Shown: positions 9,354 to 18,283, counted from the first letter of the stretch. The stretch: DNA of 35,522 bases from an uncultured Caulobacterales bacterium (GCA_903903715.1 CAIUZX010000408.1:1-35522), one strand, 5' to 3'. Made by a program: numbers and translations. The notes: a model not told the origin generated them from the letters alone.

Positions 9354-9764
9354 ATGGTTCTGACTGCGCCGTTCATCAGCATCGCCGGCACCGACCTGAG
9401 CGCCTTCGCGATGGAGGTCACGCCGACCCCGAACGTCAATATGGTCGAATGCACCGTCGGCAACACCGGCGGCGTGTCCACCAGCGAGCCCGGCATGGAG
9501 GCCTTCCAGATCAAGGCCAAGTTCAAGCACACGTCGATGGCCGCGGGCCAGCCGCACACGGTGCTCTACGCCCAGCATCGCCAGACGAACGTCGCGGTGG
9601 TCTTCCGCGCATCGCAGGCGGTGGTCGGCCCGACGAACCCGCAGCTCACCTTCACCGGGACGCTGTCCTACGACCAGCACCCGGGCGGGGCGGTCGGGTC
9701 CGGGCTGACCGTCGGCTGCACCATCTACTGCAACCAGAGCGGGTACACCTGGGCGACCGCCTAA
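9354..9764 (+). CDS. Second tail tube-like protein (paralog-like of upstream gene)
   Basis: ISIAGTDLSAFAMEVTPTPNVNMVECTVGNTGGVSTSEPGMEAFQIKAKFKH; synteny. Confidence 0.6.
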   Translation: MVLTAPFISIAGTDLSAFAMEVTPTPNVNMVECTVGNTGGVSTSEPGMEAFQIKAKFKHTSMAAGQPHTVLYAQHRQTNVAVVFRASQAVVGPTNPQLTFTGTLSYDQHPGGAVGSGLTVGCTIYCNQSGYTWATA

Positions 9765-9773
9765 GGGGGAGTC

Positions 9774-10133
9774 GTGAACGCATTGAGCCGGGAGGGCCTG
9801 TTGGCGGCCCTCCCCACCGTGTTGCCGGAGCCCGTCGCGGTGCCGGCGCTGGATCTCGTCGTCTTCGTGCGGCCGCTGTCCGGGATTCAGCGGGACGCGC
9901 TCGAGCTGAATCAGCACGAACGCCGGCGCAAGGGTCTCCCGCCGAACTTCCGCGGGATGATCGTGGCGCTCGGCGCGTGCACCGAATCCGGCGTCCGCGT
10001 CTTCACGGATGAGGACGCGGAGGCGTTGGGCGCGGTGCGGGCCGACGTGCTCGAACCGATCGCGGAGAAGATCCAGCAGGCGTCGGGCTACAGCGTGGCG
10101 GACGTCAAAGCCCTGGGAAAAGACTTGGCCTGA
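9774..10133 (+). CDS. Tail assembly chaperone (G-like), GTG start
   Basis: Between tail-tube and tape measure genes; ends after slippery heptamer GGGAAAA. Confidence 0.8.
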   Translation: MNALSREGLLAALPTVLPEPVAVPALDLVVFVRPLSGIQRDALELNQHERRRKGLPPNFRGMIVALGACTESGVRVFTDEDAEALGAVRADVLEPIAEKIQQASGYSVADVKALGKDLA

Positions 10134-10345
10134 CCCCGTGGCGTCGGTTCGCGTTCTTCCTCGCGGCGCGGCTCGGGAAGACCGTGGCCGAGCTCCTCGC
10201 GGCGATGCCGGATGGATCCGAGCTCGCCGAGTGGCGCGCCTACCTCGAGGGGGACGCACAGGTGCAGGCCTTGGTGGCGAGCGGGACCGACGCGCAACTG
10301 GCGGAGCGGCTCATCTGGGACCCGCGTGACGAATCGGAGGCATGA
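9774..10345 (+). CDS. Tail assembly chaperone G-T frameshift product (-1 at 10115-10121)
   Basis: G GGA AAA in the zero frame; the -1 frame continues ...RLGLTPWRRFAFFLAARLGKTVAELLAAMPDGSELAEWRAYLEGDAQVQALVASGTDAQLAERLIWDPRDESEA* and stops 3 nt before the tape measure start. Confidence 0.85.
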
Positions 10346-10348
10346 CCG

Positions 10349-12316
10349 GTGGTCATTGGCGCGCTCATCTACAAGATCGGGGCGGACATCGCCGACCTGG
10401 TGAAGAACAGCGACCAGGTCAATGCCCAGCTCTCGAAATTGAACGAGACCGCCAAGAGTCACACCACGTCGTTCACCACGATGACCGAAAGCTGGGTCGC
10501 GGGTCAGCTCACCCTGGATGCCCTGCGTGGCGCGGTGAGCGGCGTCACGACCTTCCTGAAGGACTCGGTCGCCGAATACGCGGCCTCGGAACAGGCCTCC
10601 GCGCGCCTGACGGCCGCGATGCGCGCGCAAGGGAGTGCGACCGGCGGAACGATCGCGTCGTTCGATGCCCTGGCGGAGAAGTACCGGCAGATCACGGTCT
10701 ACGACGACGACGTCATCAAAGGGGCAATGGCGATCGGGGTCCAGGTGGGCAACGTCCTCCCGAGCCAGATGGAGGGGCTGCTCACCGCGTCGACCAACCT
10801 CGCGGCGGGGCTGGGGATGGACCTGGCCGAGGCGACGACGGTCGTCGCGAAGGCGATGGCCGGCAACACGACGGCGCTCGCGAAGCTCTCCCCCGCGATC
10901 CGCGACCTCGGCGTCGAGGGCAAGAACGCGACGGCCATCCTGGAGGCGCTCAACTCCGCGTTCGGCGGCCAGGCGGCGGCCCAGGTCGACACCTATGCGG
11001 GCCGCGTCGCCCAGCTCGGGAACTCGTGGGGCGAGGTGAAGAAGGCCATTGGCGAGGCGCTCGCCACGGACGCCGACGTCCAGGCCTTCATGGAGCACAT
11101 GAAGACCGGCGCGGACTCGGCCGCCGAGTCGATCAAGACGATGGGCGTGCGGTGGAACCTCGGGGAGATCCTGAAGGGGGGCCTGGGGGCCGCGCTTCCC
11201 GGCGGCCTACTCGGCGGCGTCGGCGACTACATGATGGCGACGGGCGCGGCGGCGCAGGAGAAGGCGCACCCCGACAAGTTCGGGGAGGCCGACATCTGGA
11301 AGTCCGTCATGACCCAGTCGGCCGCGTGGACGGCCGACCTCGCGATGGAGGCGCGCTTGGCGGCGAAGGCCTACGACGAGTTCTGCGAGAAGGTCGTCAC
11401 GCTCGACGGCCTCCACAAGGGCCTGACATCGGCCGCGACCGCCGGGCTCGCGGGCTGGGCGGCCAAAGGCAAAGAGGTCGAGGAGAGCTACACCCGGATG
11501 CTCGCGGCGATCGACAAGTTCCACGGGATTGCGCCGCCGGGCGAGATCAGCCTCCCGGACCTCTACAAAACGCAGGGGCTGAACGAAACCGGCCGGGCCT
11601 GGTTGCCCACGGACCCCTACGACATCAAGACGGCCGCGATCGAGAAGGAACGCACGGAGCGGATCCGCGCCCTCGACGAGCAGCGCCGACAAGCGGGCGG
11701 CCTGATGTCGCCCCAGGAGTACCAGACCGCGCGCGAGCTGATCGACCAGGACGCCCAGCAGAAGCTGAACCAGGCGTTCGACGACTTCCAGGCGGGGTTG
11801 ATGAAGGGCAGCGCCAGCGCGGCGGGGCTGTCGTCCGGGCTCGACCAGGCGACCGCGTCGATCGCGAAGTACGCGGGCGCCAGCCAGGCGGGCGGCGGGT
11901 GGGCGGGGTCCGGGTTCCTCGGCGCCTACGCGAACGGCGGGGCGCCGCCGGCGAGCGGGATGAGCGCGATGGACCTGATGCGCTACAACACCAGCCTCGA
12001 CATGGCGCTCTACGGGAAGGGCCTCCCCCCCGAGCTGGCCGCGCTCATTTTCGGGCCGACCGTCTTCCCGGACGGGACGGTGCGGAAGTTCGCGACGGGC
12101 GGCTATGCCGCGCGCCCGACCCTGGCGATCGTCGGCGACAGCCCCGGTGGCGAGTACATGGTCCCGGCCGGGAAGATGGGCGGCCACACGGTCATCCAAG
12201 TGACGATCAACGCCCAGGGCGCGTCGTTCGACACCCCGCAGTCGCGGACGGCGCTCGCGAATGAGGTGGCCGCCGCCCTCGAGGCCCGCCTGCGGGCCCA
12301 AGGGAAACGGCTGTGA
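10349..12316 (+). CDS. Tail tape measure protein, GTG start
   Basis: 655 aa, Ala/Gly-rich helical; directly after G-T; C-terminal PTLAIVGDSPGGEYMVPAGKMGG. Confidence 0.88.
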   Translation: MVIGALIYKIGADIADLVKNSDQVNAQLSKLNETAKSHTTSFTTMTESWVAGQLTLDALRGAVSGVTTFLKDSVAEYAASEQASARLTAAMRAQGSATGGTIASFDALAEKYRQITVYDDDVIKGAMAIGVQVGNVLPSQMEGLLTASTNLAAGLGMDLAEATTVVAKAMAGNTTALAKLSPAIRDLGVEGKNATAILEALNSAFGGQAAAQVDTYAGRVAQLGNSWGEVKKAIGEALATDADVQAFMEHMKTGADSAAESIKTMGVRWNLGEILKGGLGAALPGGLLGGVGDYMMATGAAAQEKAHPDKFGEADIWKSVMTQSAAWTADLAMEARLAAKAYDEFCEKVVTLDGLHKGLTSAATAGLAGWAAKGKEVEESYTRMLAAIDKFHGIAPPGEISLPDLYKTQGLNETGRAWLPTDPYDIKTAAIEKERTERIRALDEQRRQAGGLMSPQEYQTARELIDQDAQQKLNQAFDDFQAGLMKGSASAAGLSSGLDQATASIAKYAGASQAGGGWAGSGFLGAYANGGAPPASGMSAMDLMRYNTSLDMALYGKGLPPELAALIFGPTVFPDGTVRKFATGGYAARPTLAIVGDSPGGEYMVPAGKMGGHTVIQVTINAQGASFDTPQSRTALANEVAAALEARLRAQGKRL

Positions 12317-14904
12317 GCCTCCCCGTCATCGTCGTCGCGGGCGTCGACCGCTCAGGTCTCGTCGAGCTCGTGAACGACATCCGCCTCGAGGATGTGCGCG
12401 GGTCCGGCAGCTCCGGCGGCGCGGCCTCCGTCCTGGTGTCCTTCCGCCCGACCCCCGGCTGGCGCCCCGCCGGCGGGATGGCCGTCGCCATCAGTTACGG
12501 CGGCCGCGGGCTGTTTGCGGGCGAGATCACGCACGTCGAACGGGCGAAGCACGGGCTGACCTGGTGCGACGACTGTACGGTGACGGCCAAGCTCTTCCTT
12601 CTCGACCGCACTGCGCCGGTCTATGCGTCGTATGTCGGCCAGTCCGCGAGTGCCATCTTCGCGGACCTGATGACGCGGGCGCCGGCGGAGTTCACAGCGA
12701 CCGCGATTGAAGCCGGCCTGGCCACGATCGCCGACATCCAATTCCCAGGCGTCTCACTCTGGGAGGCGATCCAGCGAACCGCCGCGGCCATCGGCGCGGT
12801 CGTCTATCTGGACGAGGACAACGACCTGCATGCCTACGTCACCACGGACGCCGGCGTGGAGCAGCCGGACACAGTGACGCTCGCGAATACCCGCGAGGGC
12901 ACCATCAGGCCGGTGGAGGACTGGTCCCAGGTCGAGACGCGCGTCTACGTCGAGGGGCCCGCGAGCTCGCTCGCCTCCGCCGCGCCGGTGTTTGCGGGGG
13001 ACACGACGATCCCGGTCGCCGACGCCTCGGGCTTCTCCTCGCCGGCCGGGATCGTCCAGGCCGGCGCCGCCCAGTTGGCGTACTCGGGCGTGATGCAGAA
13101 CTACGACAACCACTACACCGAGTACGCCGGGGCCACCTACAACCCGATTGGCGGCGTGCGGCTCGGCGTGAACAATACCGTCGGTCTGCCGGCGTCGGGC
13201 TGGCTCTTCACGCAGGACGGCCGGGCGTTTCGCTATACGGGGATCTCGCCGTGGGACGTCGCTGTCCTCATGCCGGGGCATTTCCTGATCCAGTCGATCA
13301 CGCAGGGCGCCTATGTCCCCGGCAGCGGGTACCCGACGACCCTCACGTTGACGACGAACGACGCGGTCTTCTGCGCCGGCTACTCGAGCGCGGTGCTGGG
13401 GATCTACGGGACGACCTCCAACAACTACAACTATCACAGCTTCACCGCCACATACGTCGCGCCGAACCAGGTCGCCTTCTACTGCGCCGTCTCGGTGGCG
13501 AACCTCGGGCAGCAGGGCTACTGCGGACTCTTCAGGAATCCGACGATCACCGACATTCAGGTGACCGCGGGCGTCGCGACGGTCACGCTGGGGTGGAGCG
13601 CCCGGAAATTCGTCGTGGGCGACTGGATCACGATCAGCGGAAACAGCTACGCGCCCTACAACGGCACGTGGCCGGTCCTCGGGGTCCCCGACTCCGCCCA
13701 CCTCACCTTCAAGTGCCCGAACAGCCGGTGGACGGGCAGCGGCGGCGTCTGCGATCTGGCCGGCGTCCCCCGGGTCTCCCTCTCCGAAGGGACGCCGCTC
13801 GTGGTTGGGGAGTGCCTGACGGGGGTCACGGGCGCGCCCGCGCTGGCCGAGGGGTCGTCCCTGACGGCGCTCGTGCAGGTGGACGACGTGCCCGCGCAGG
13901 AGGCTCTGGCGGCCGCCACGGGCGGGGATGGGATCCGCGTCGGGCCGGTCATCCAGGAAGGCAGCCTGACGCTCGCCGCGGCCGCCGTGCGCGGCCAGGC
14001 CGAGCTCGCCGTGCGGAAGGACCCGGAGATCCGGCTCTCCTATTCGTCGCTCGACCCGAAGACGCGCGCCGGCGCGAGCGTGACGGTCGACGTGCACACG
14101 CCCGCCTATCCCGACCTGGTCCTCGCCGACAGCCCGACCGGCTACTGGCGCCTCGGCGAGCTCGTCGGGACCACGGCGGCTGACGCGTCCGGGCACGCGC
14201 ACCCGCTGACGCTCGTCGGCTCCCCGACGCTCGGCGCGGACGGGGCGCTCCTGGACGGCGCGCGGGCCCTGGAATCGGTCGGCAGCGGCCATTACGGCTA
14301 CGCCGCGCACCACGCGGACTGGAACCCGGGCAGTAACCCCTTCTCGGTCGAGGCCCGGGTGCGCGGGAGCAGCTGGGCGGCGGGGAAGTGGGCCCTCTGG
14401 CACGGGTCGGACCTCGGCAACGCGGCCGGGTGGGGCCTCGCCATCGAGACCGGTGGGATCACGTTCGTCGTCGGCGACGGGGCGGCCCACGCGACGATCG
14501 TCGGGGCCTTCACCACGCCCGACCGCTGGTACCACGTGGTGGCTGTGGTGGATCGGGCCGCCGGGTTCCTGCGGCTCTACGTCGACGGCGCCGCGGTGAC
14601 GCCGGTGTCCCTGGGCGCGGTCGGCAGCCTCAACGTGACGGCGCAGCTGCAGGCGGGCGTCGGGAACGCGACGGCGCGGCTCCAGGACCTGGCCATCTAC
14701 CCGTCGGCGCTCTCGTCGACCCGCGTGACGGTGCACTACGCGGCGCGGCTGCAGCCGGCGCCGATCACGGGCACCTTTAAGGTGACGAAGGTCCAGTACT
14801 CCGGATTCAACAACGGCCCCGCGGCGACGATTCGTCGTGACGTCGAGGCGTCGAACAAGCGGTTCTCGCCCGCGGATCTGTTCCGGCAGTGGTCCGCGGC
14901 CTAA
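12313..14904 (+). CDS. Large tail protein (baseplate hub-like N-terminus) with C-terminal LamG/concanavalin-like domain
   Basis: GTGA overlap with tape measure stop; SPTGYWRLGELVGTTAADASGHAHPLTLVGSPTLG... LamG-like. Confidence 0.75.
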   Translation: MSLPVIVVAGVDRSGLVELVNDIRLEDVRGSGSSGGAASVLVSFRPTPGWRPAGGMAVAISYGGRGLFAGEITHVERAKHGLTWCDDCTVTAKLFLLDRTAPVYASYVGQSASAIFADLMTRAPAEFTATAIEAGLATIADIQFPGVSLWEAIQRTAAAIGAVVYLDEDNDLHAYVTTDAGVEQPDTVTLANTREGTIRPVEDWSQVETRVYVEGPASSLASAAPVFAGDTTIPVADASGFSSPAGIVQAGAAQLAYSGVMQNYDNHYTEYAGATYNPIGGVRLGVNNTVGLPASGWLFTQDGRAFRYTGISPWDVAVLMPGHFLIQSITQGAYVPGSGYPTTLTLTTNDAVFCAGYSSAVLGIYGTTSNNYNYHSFTATYVAPNQVAFYCAVSVANLGQQGYCGLFRNPTITDIQVTAGVATVTLGWSARKFVVGDWITISGNSYAPYNGTWPVLGVPDSAHLTFKCPNSRWTGSGGVCDLAGVPRVSLSEGTPLVVGECLTGVTGAPALAEGSSLTALVQVDDVPAQEALAAATGGDGIRVGPVIQEGSLTLAAAAVRGQAELAVRKDPEIRLSYSSLDPKTRAGASVTVDVHTPAYPDLVLADSPTGYWRLGELVGTTAADASGHAHPLTLVGSPTLGADGALLDGARALESVGSGHYGYAAHHADWNPGSNPFSVEARVRGSSWAAGKWALWHGSDLGNAAGWGLAIETGGITFVVGDGAAHATIVGAFTTPDRWYHVVAVVDRAAGFLRLYVDGAAVTPVSLGAVGSLNVTAQLQAGVGNATARLQDLAIYPSALSSTRVTVHYAARLQPAPITGTFKVTKVQYSGFNNGPAATIRRDVEASNKRFSPADLFRQWSAA

Positions 14905-14939
14905 CCCCTGGCCTGGCGGCAGCTGCAGAGAGCGGCGAA

Positions 14940-16427
14940 ATGAACATCTGTATGCAAGAGCCGTTCGTCGGTGTGACGGTGGCCCGCGTCGGCCCACTGA
15001 CGATGGTCACGTACCCCGACGGGCGATCCGTCGATGTGACCTGTTCCCCGTGGGGCGAGGACGACGCGGGGATGCAGCTCGTGGTGGACGGCGGCGTGCT
15101 CTGGCTCTGGTGCGCGGCGCTGATCACGCCGACGCAGTGGGGCATCATCGGCCGCCCCGTGGGCGAGCATGACGCGATTCAGTCCTGCACGACGCCGCAA
15201 CCGGGCTGGCGCGCGTGGTGTACGAGTCCAGGCTACTGGAGTCTCGAGGTGGGCGGGGTCGTGGAGGTCTACTCGCCTGCCGATCCGCGCGTCCACTTTT
15301 CCGGCGTGCCTCAGGCGAGCTTCCGCCTCGACACAGTGGAGGGGCGGGCCCCGTTGACCGTCACGGCGACGTTGACGCGCGCGAACATCACGGAGTGGCG
15401 CTGGCTGGTGGACGGGGTGGTTGACCATCCCGACCTTGAGACGCACACGTTCAGCCTGACGACACCGGGCATGCATATACTCGGCGTACGGACCAATCCG
15501 CCGGTGGTCGTACCGACGCAGCCGGTGATGGTCCTCCCGGCCGTCGTGGTGCCTGTTCCTCCCCCGCCGGTGGTGCCGCCCTCACCGTCGCGCATGGCGT
15601 ACGGCGTCGAGACGTTCGGGCTGCTGGACGACAAGACCGAGCCGGACCTCGCGGTGCTGGCGCGGAACGGGTACACGGTCTGCCGGGTGGAAGCCCCGCA
15701 GGCCCTGTCCGCGCCGGTCACCATGCAGCCGTCTGCGGCCTCCGAGGCGCTCGAGCACTACTACGCCCAGACGACGGCCCAGTACGCCCGCCACGGTCTC
15801 CGGTGCCATTGGGTGATCGAGCCGCAGGAATCGCCCTACGTGCCGCTCGGGTGTTCCTGCGACTTCATGAACGAGATGAACATCGGCTGGCGCGGCAAAC
15901 CCCGGATGACGCCCGCGCAGTACCGGGGGGCGTTGATCGCGGCGCTCCCCGCGCTGCTCGCGCGCGGGGTGACCGTCTATGGCGGCGTCGTCAGCGACAC
16001 CGACACGAACGGTGTGGCCTGGATGCGCGAGGTCTTCAACGGAATGCCGCCCGAGGTGGGCGCGTGCTGGCATCGGTACGCCGCCGAGAACGACCCGAAC
16101 AAACCCAAGAGCGGCTGGCCCTCGCGCAGCGCCGAGACCGCGGCGATGCGAGCCGTCAACGGGACGCGGCCGTTCATCATCAGCGAATGGTCCTACCCGA
16201 CGAGGTACGTCGTGAAGTTCCTCTGGGGCTTGATCAAGACGACGCGCACGATGTTCGACGGGGACCAGTTCAACGCGGAACGGCAGGAGTGCGGGTACTG
16301 GAAGGCCCAGGGCGCCACCGGGATCATGCGGTACCGGCGGGAAGATGCCCCCGGTGAACCGCCGTTCGGATTGAAGACGATGGATGGACAGTGGCGGCGC
16401 GCACTGACTGTGCCGCTGCACGCGTAG
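14940..16427 (+). CDS. Tail-associated protein with PKD/Ig-like domain, Pro-rich linker and glycoside hydrolase (TIM barrel)-like domain
   Basis: MNICMQEPFVGV start; linker VVVPVPPPPVVPPSPS; CDFMNEMNIG and FIISEWSYP resemble clan GH-A acid/base and nucleophile motifs. Confidence 0.6.
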   Translation: MNICMQEPFVGVTVARVGPLTMVTYPDGRSVDVTCSPWGEDDAGMQLVVDGGVLWLWCAALITPTQWGIIGRPVGEHDAIQSCTTPQPGWRAWCTSPGYWSLEVGGVVEVYSPADPRVHFSGVPQASFRLDTVEGRAPLTVTATLTRANITEWRWLVDGVVDHPDLETHTFSLTTPGMHILGVRTNPPVVVPTQPVMVLPAVVVPVPPPPVVPPSPSRMAYGVETFGLLDDKTEPDLAVLARNGYTVCRVEAPQALSAPVTMQPSAASEALEHYYAQTTAQYARHGLRCHWVIEPQESPYVPLGCSCDFMNEMNIGWRGKPRMTPAQYRGALIAALPALLARGVTVYGGVVSDTDTNGVAWMREVFNGMPPEVGACWHRYAAENDPNKPKSGWPSRSAETAAMRAVNGTRPFIISEWSYPTRYVVKFLWGLIKTTRTMFDGDQFNAERQECGYWKAQGATGIMRYRREDAPGEPPFGLKTMDGQWRRALTVPLHA

Positions 16428-16480
16428 TTTTCGAGTCCCCAGGTCGGCGGCTGGCCTGGCCCCCGACCGAGGAGACGACC

Positions 16481-16831
16481 GTGGATGCACCGCAAGAGTG
16501 GCCGACTCGTGAATATGAACGGAGGCTTGACCATCTGCGAGAGGTGTTCGAGCTGAAACTCGCCGCGGAGGACCGGGCGCTGGTCCTCCAAGCGGGGGAA
16601 TATCAACGACGGCTCGATGAACTGAACCATGCAGCGCAGCGCCTCACCGTGATGCAGGAAAAGTTCGTGTCGTCCGATGTCTACCGGGTCGAGCATCGCG
16701 CCCTGATGGACCACATGGACCGAGCCTATGCGGTGCTGACGAAAGAATTGAAGGCGCTGGAGAAACTCGTCTGGGGCATCGCGGGCACGATGGGGATGCT
16801 GCAATTGTTGGCTCATTTTTTCTTCAAATGA
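16481..16831 (+). CDS. Coiled-coil protein with C-terminal TM helix (possible holin-like/lysis-associated)
   Basis: Long Glu/Arg/Leu coiled coil then LVWGIAGTMGMLQLLAHFFFK; overlaps SleB-like gene start. Confidence 0.6.
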   Translation: MDAPQEWPTREYERRLDHLREVFELKLAAEDRALVLQAGEYQRRLDELNHAAQRLTVMQEKFVSSDVYRVEHRALMDHMDRAYAVLTKELKALEKLVWGIAGTMGMLQLLAHFFFK

Positions 16832-17271
16832 CCCTGATGCCGCTGATGGCCACGTCTCAGCTCGTACTCCTGGCGCTGTGCGTCTGGCGTGAAGCCGGCG
16901 GCGAGCCTCACGAGGCACAGGTGGCCGTGGGCTGTTCGGTCATCAACCGCGTGCGGCGGCCGGCGTGGTGGGGGCGGACAATCCTCGAAGTGCTGTTTCG
17001 GAAGTGGCAATACAGCAGCCTGACCGCGCCGGGCGATCCGAATCTCGTGCGCTGGCCATTCGAGTCCGATCCGAGCTGGATGGCGTGTCTGGAGGTCGCA
17101 GATGGGGTCATCGCCGGGCGGCTCCAGAGCGTGACGCCGCACGCGGACAGCTACCACGACACCTCGATCGCGCCGCCCGCGTGGGCGACACCTGAGACGT
17201 TTGTTGGCCAAGTCGGCCATCTTCGGTTCTATAACCTCGATCACGACGTGGAGACGGAGGGGCCGCTATGA
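16828..17271 (+). CDS. Cell wall hydrolase, SleB-like (Hydrolase_2) endolysin
   Basis: LVLLALCVWREAGGEPHEAQVAVGCSVINRVRRPAWWG. Confidence 0.85.
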   Translation: MTLMPLMATSQLVLLALCVWREAGGEPHEAQVAVGCSVINRVRRPAWWGRTILEVLFRKWQYSSLTAPGDPNLVRWPFESDPSWMACLEVADGVIAGRLQSVTPHADSYHDTSIAPPAWATPETFVGQVGHLRFYNLDHDVETEGPL

Positions 17272-17302
17272 AGCGACCCGACTTCAATAAGGAAGGTGTG
17301 AG

Positions 17303-17524
17303 ATGCCCGTGAGCAAACAGAACGTGGACACGATCTTCAGCTATCACGCCCCTTCGCCCACGCACCTGATCTCGCTTCAGCGCGTTCGGGAAGCGGCCAA
17401 AACCTTGGCCCACGTCATCCTCGAAGAGACGCCGCAGTGCGCGGACCAGCAAGCAGCGCTCCGCAAGCTGCGGGAAAGCGTGATGACCGCGAACGCGGCG
17501 ATCGTCCTCGACGGGGACGTCTGA
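17303..17524 (+). CDS. Small Acb2/Tad1 hairpin-domain-like protein (candidate anti-CBASS/anti-Thoeris cyclic nucleotide sponge)
   Basis: DTIFSYHAPSPTHLISLQRVREAAKTLAHVILEETPQCADQQAALRKLRESVMTANAAIV fits the phage F-x-Y-H-x-P...LR-x-x-A-x-x-L-A...P-x-S...AL-x-x-L-x-x-A-V-M-x-A-N-A-x-I-A pattern; RBS aaggaaggtg. Confidence 0.65.
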   Translation: MPVSKQNVDTIFSYHAPSPTHLISLQRVREAAKTLAHVILEETPQCADQQAALRKLRESVMTANAAIVLDGDV

Positions 17525-17601
17525 TGTGGGTATGGAGGGGGCAAGTCGGACGCATCAAATTCTACAACCTCGATCACGACGTTCTGGACAGTGGGAGGTA
17601 A
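17524..17601 (+). pseudogene. Duplicated C-terminal fragment of the SleB-like gene (25-aa mini-ORF)
   Basis: MWVWRGQVGRIKFYNLDHDVLDSGR* vs SleB C-terminus VGQVGHLRFYNLDHDVETEGPL*. Confidence 0.6.
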
Positions 17602-17605
17602 ACAC

Positions 17606-18274
17606 ATGGTTTCAAGAGATTCGTGGGTACTCTGGCTCGGTATCGCCGGGTCCATCGTCGCGTACCTGGTCGCGTCGGAGAATCCGATGCTCTGGCACTA
17701 TGACGACTGGATGAAGTTCGCGGCGCTCCTCATCGGCGTCATCTCGGGCAAGCTCGCCACGTCGCCGCTGCCCGGCGCGAACGATGGGACGAAGGACAGT
17801 GCCGCGTCCGTGACGAAACTCGTCCCGGTCGTGCTGCTCTGTCTGATGCTGCCGCTGGCGGGCTGTGCGCCGTCGTTCCAGGCCAAACTCCAGCAGGCCG
17901 ACGCGGGGATTGCCGGGGCGCTGAAGCTGCTCGACGGCGCGGAGCAGTCCGCCTATACATCCGGGGCGCTCACCGCCGACCAGCACAAGCAGTTCTCGCG
18001 GAACATGGTCCCGGCGCTCGCGGCGGGCCTGACGTTCCACGCCTCGGTGCTCAGCTACAAACCGGGTGCGGTGCTGCCACTCGACGTGCTCCAGATTGCG
18101 ACGGCGATGCACGGCTGCGCCGAAGTGCTCCGCACGGTTGCGCCGAGTCCGCAGCGGGACAAGATCGCGGCCATCATCGACAGCGTGGCGATCTTCGTGA
18201 ACTCCGCGCTGGCGCTGCTCCTGCCGCAGTCGCAGGCTGAGACCCTGATGCTGTCACCCGTCTTCGCCCACTAG
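17606..18274 (+). CDS. Membrane protein with N-terminal TM segments and internal lipobox (holin/spanin-like?)
   Basis: WVLWLGIAGSIVAYLVASE, FAALLIGVISGKLA, then TKLVPVVLLCLMLPLAGC lipobox; in-frame internal GTG at 17810. Confidence 0.55.
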   Translation: MVSRDSWVLWLGIAGSIVAYLVASENPMLWHYDDWMKFAALLIGVISGKLATSPLPGANDGTKDSAASVTKLVPVVLLCLMLPLAGCAPSFQAKLQQADAGIAGALKLLDGAEQSAYTSGALTADQHKQFSRNMVPALAAGLTFHASVLSYKPGAVLPLDVLQIATAMHGCAEVLRTVAPSPQRDKIAAIIDSVAIFVNSALALLLPQSQAETLMLSPVFAH

Positions 18275-18283
18275 GAGGAACCG

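Noticed and set aside
10342-12264. 640-aa + strand ORF overlapping the tape measure
   Set aside because: Arg/Gly-rich out-of-frame translation; the 10349 frame has tape-measure character and correct junctions.
12754-14997. 747-aa minus-strand ORF
   Set aside because: Antisense to a convincing LamG tail protein; Arg/Gly/Val-rich low-information composition.
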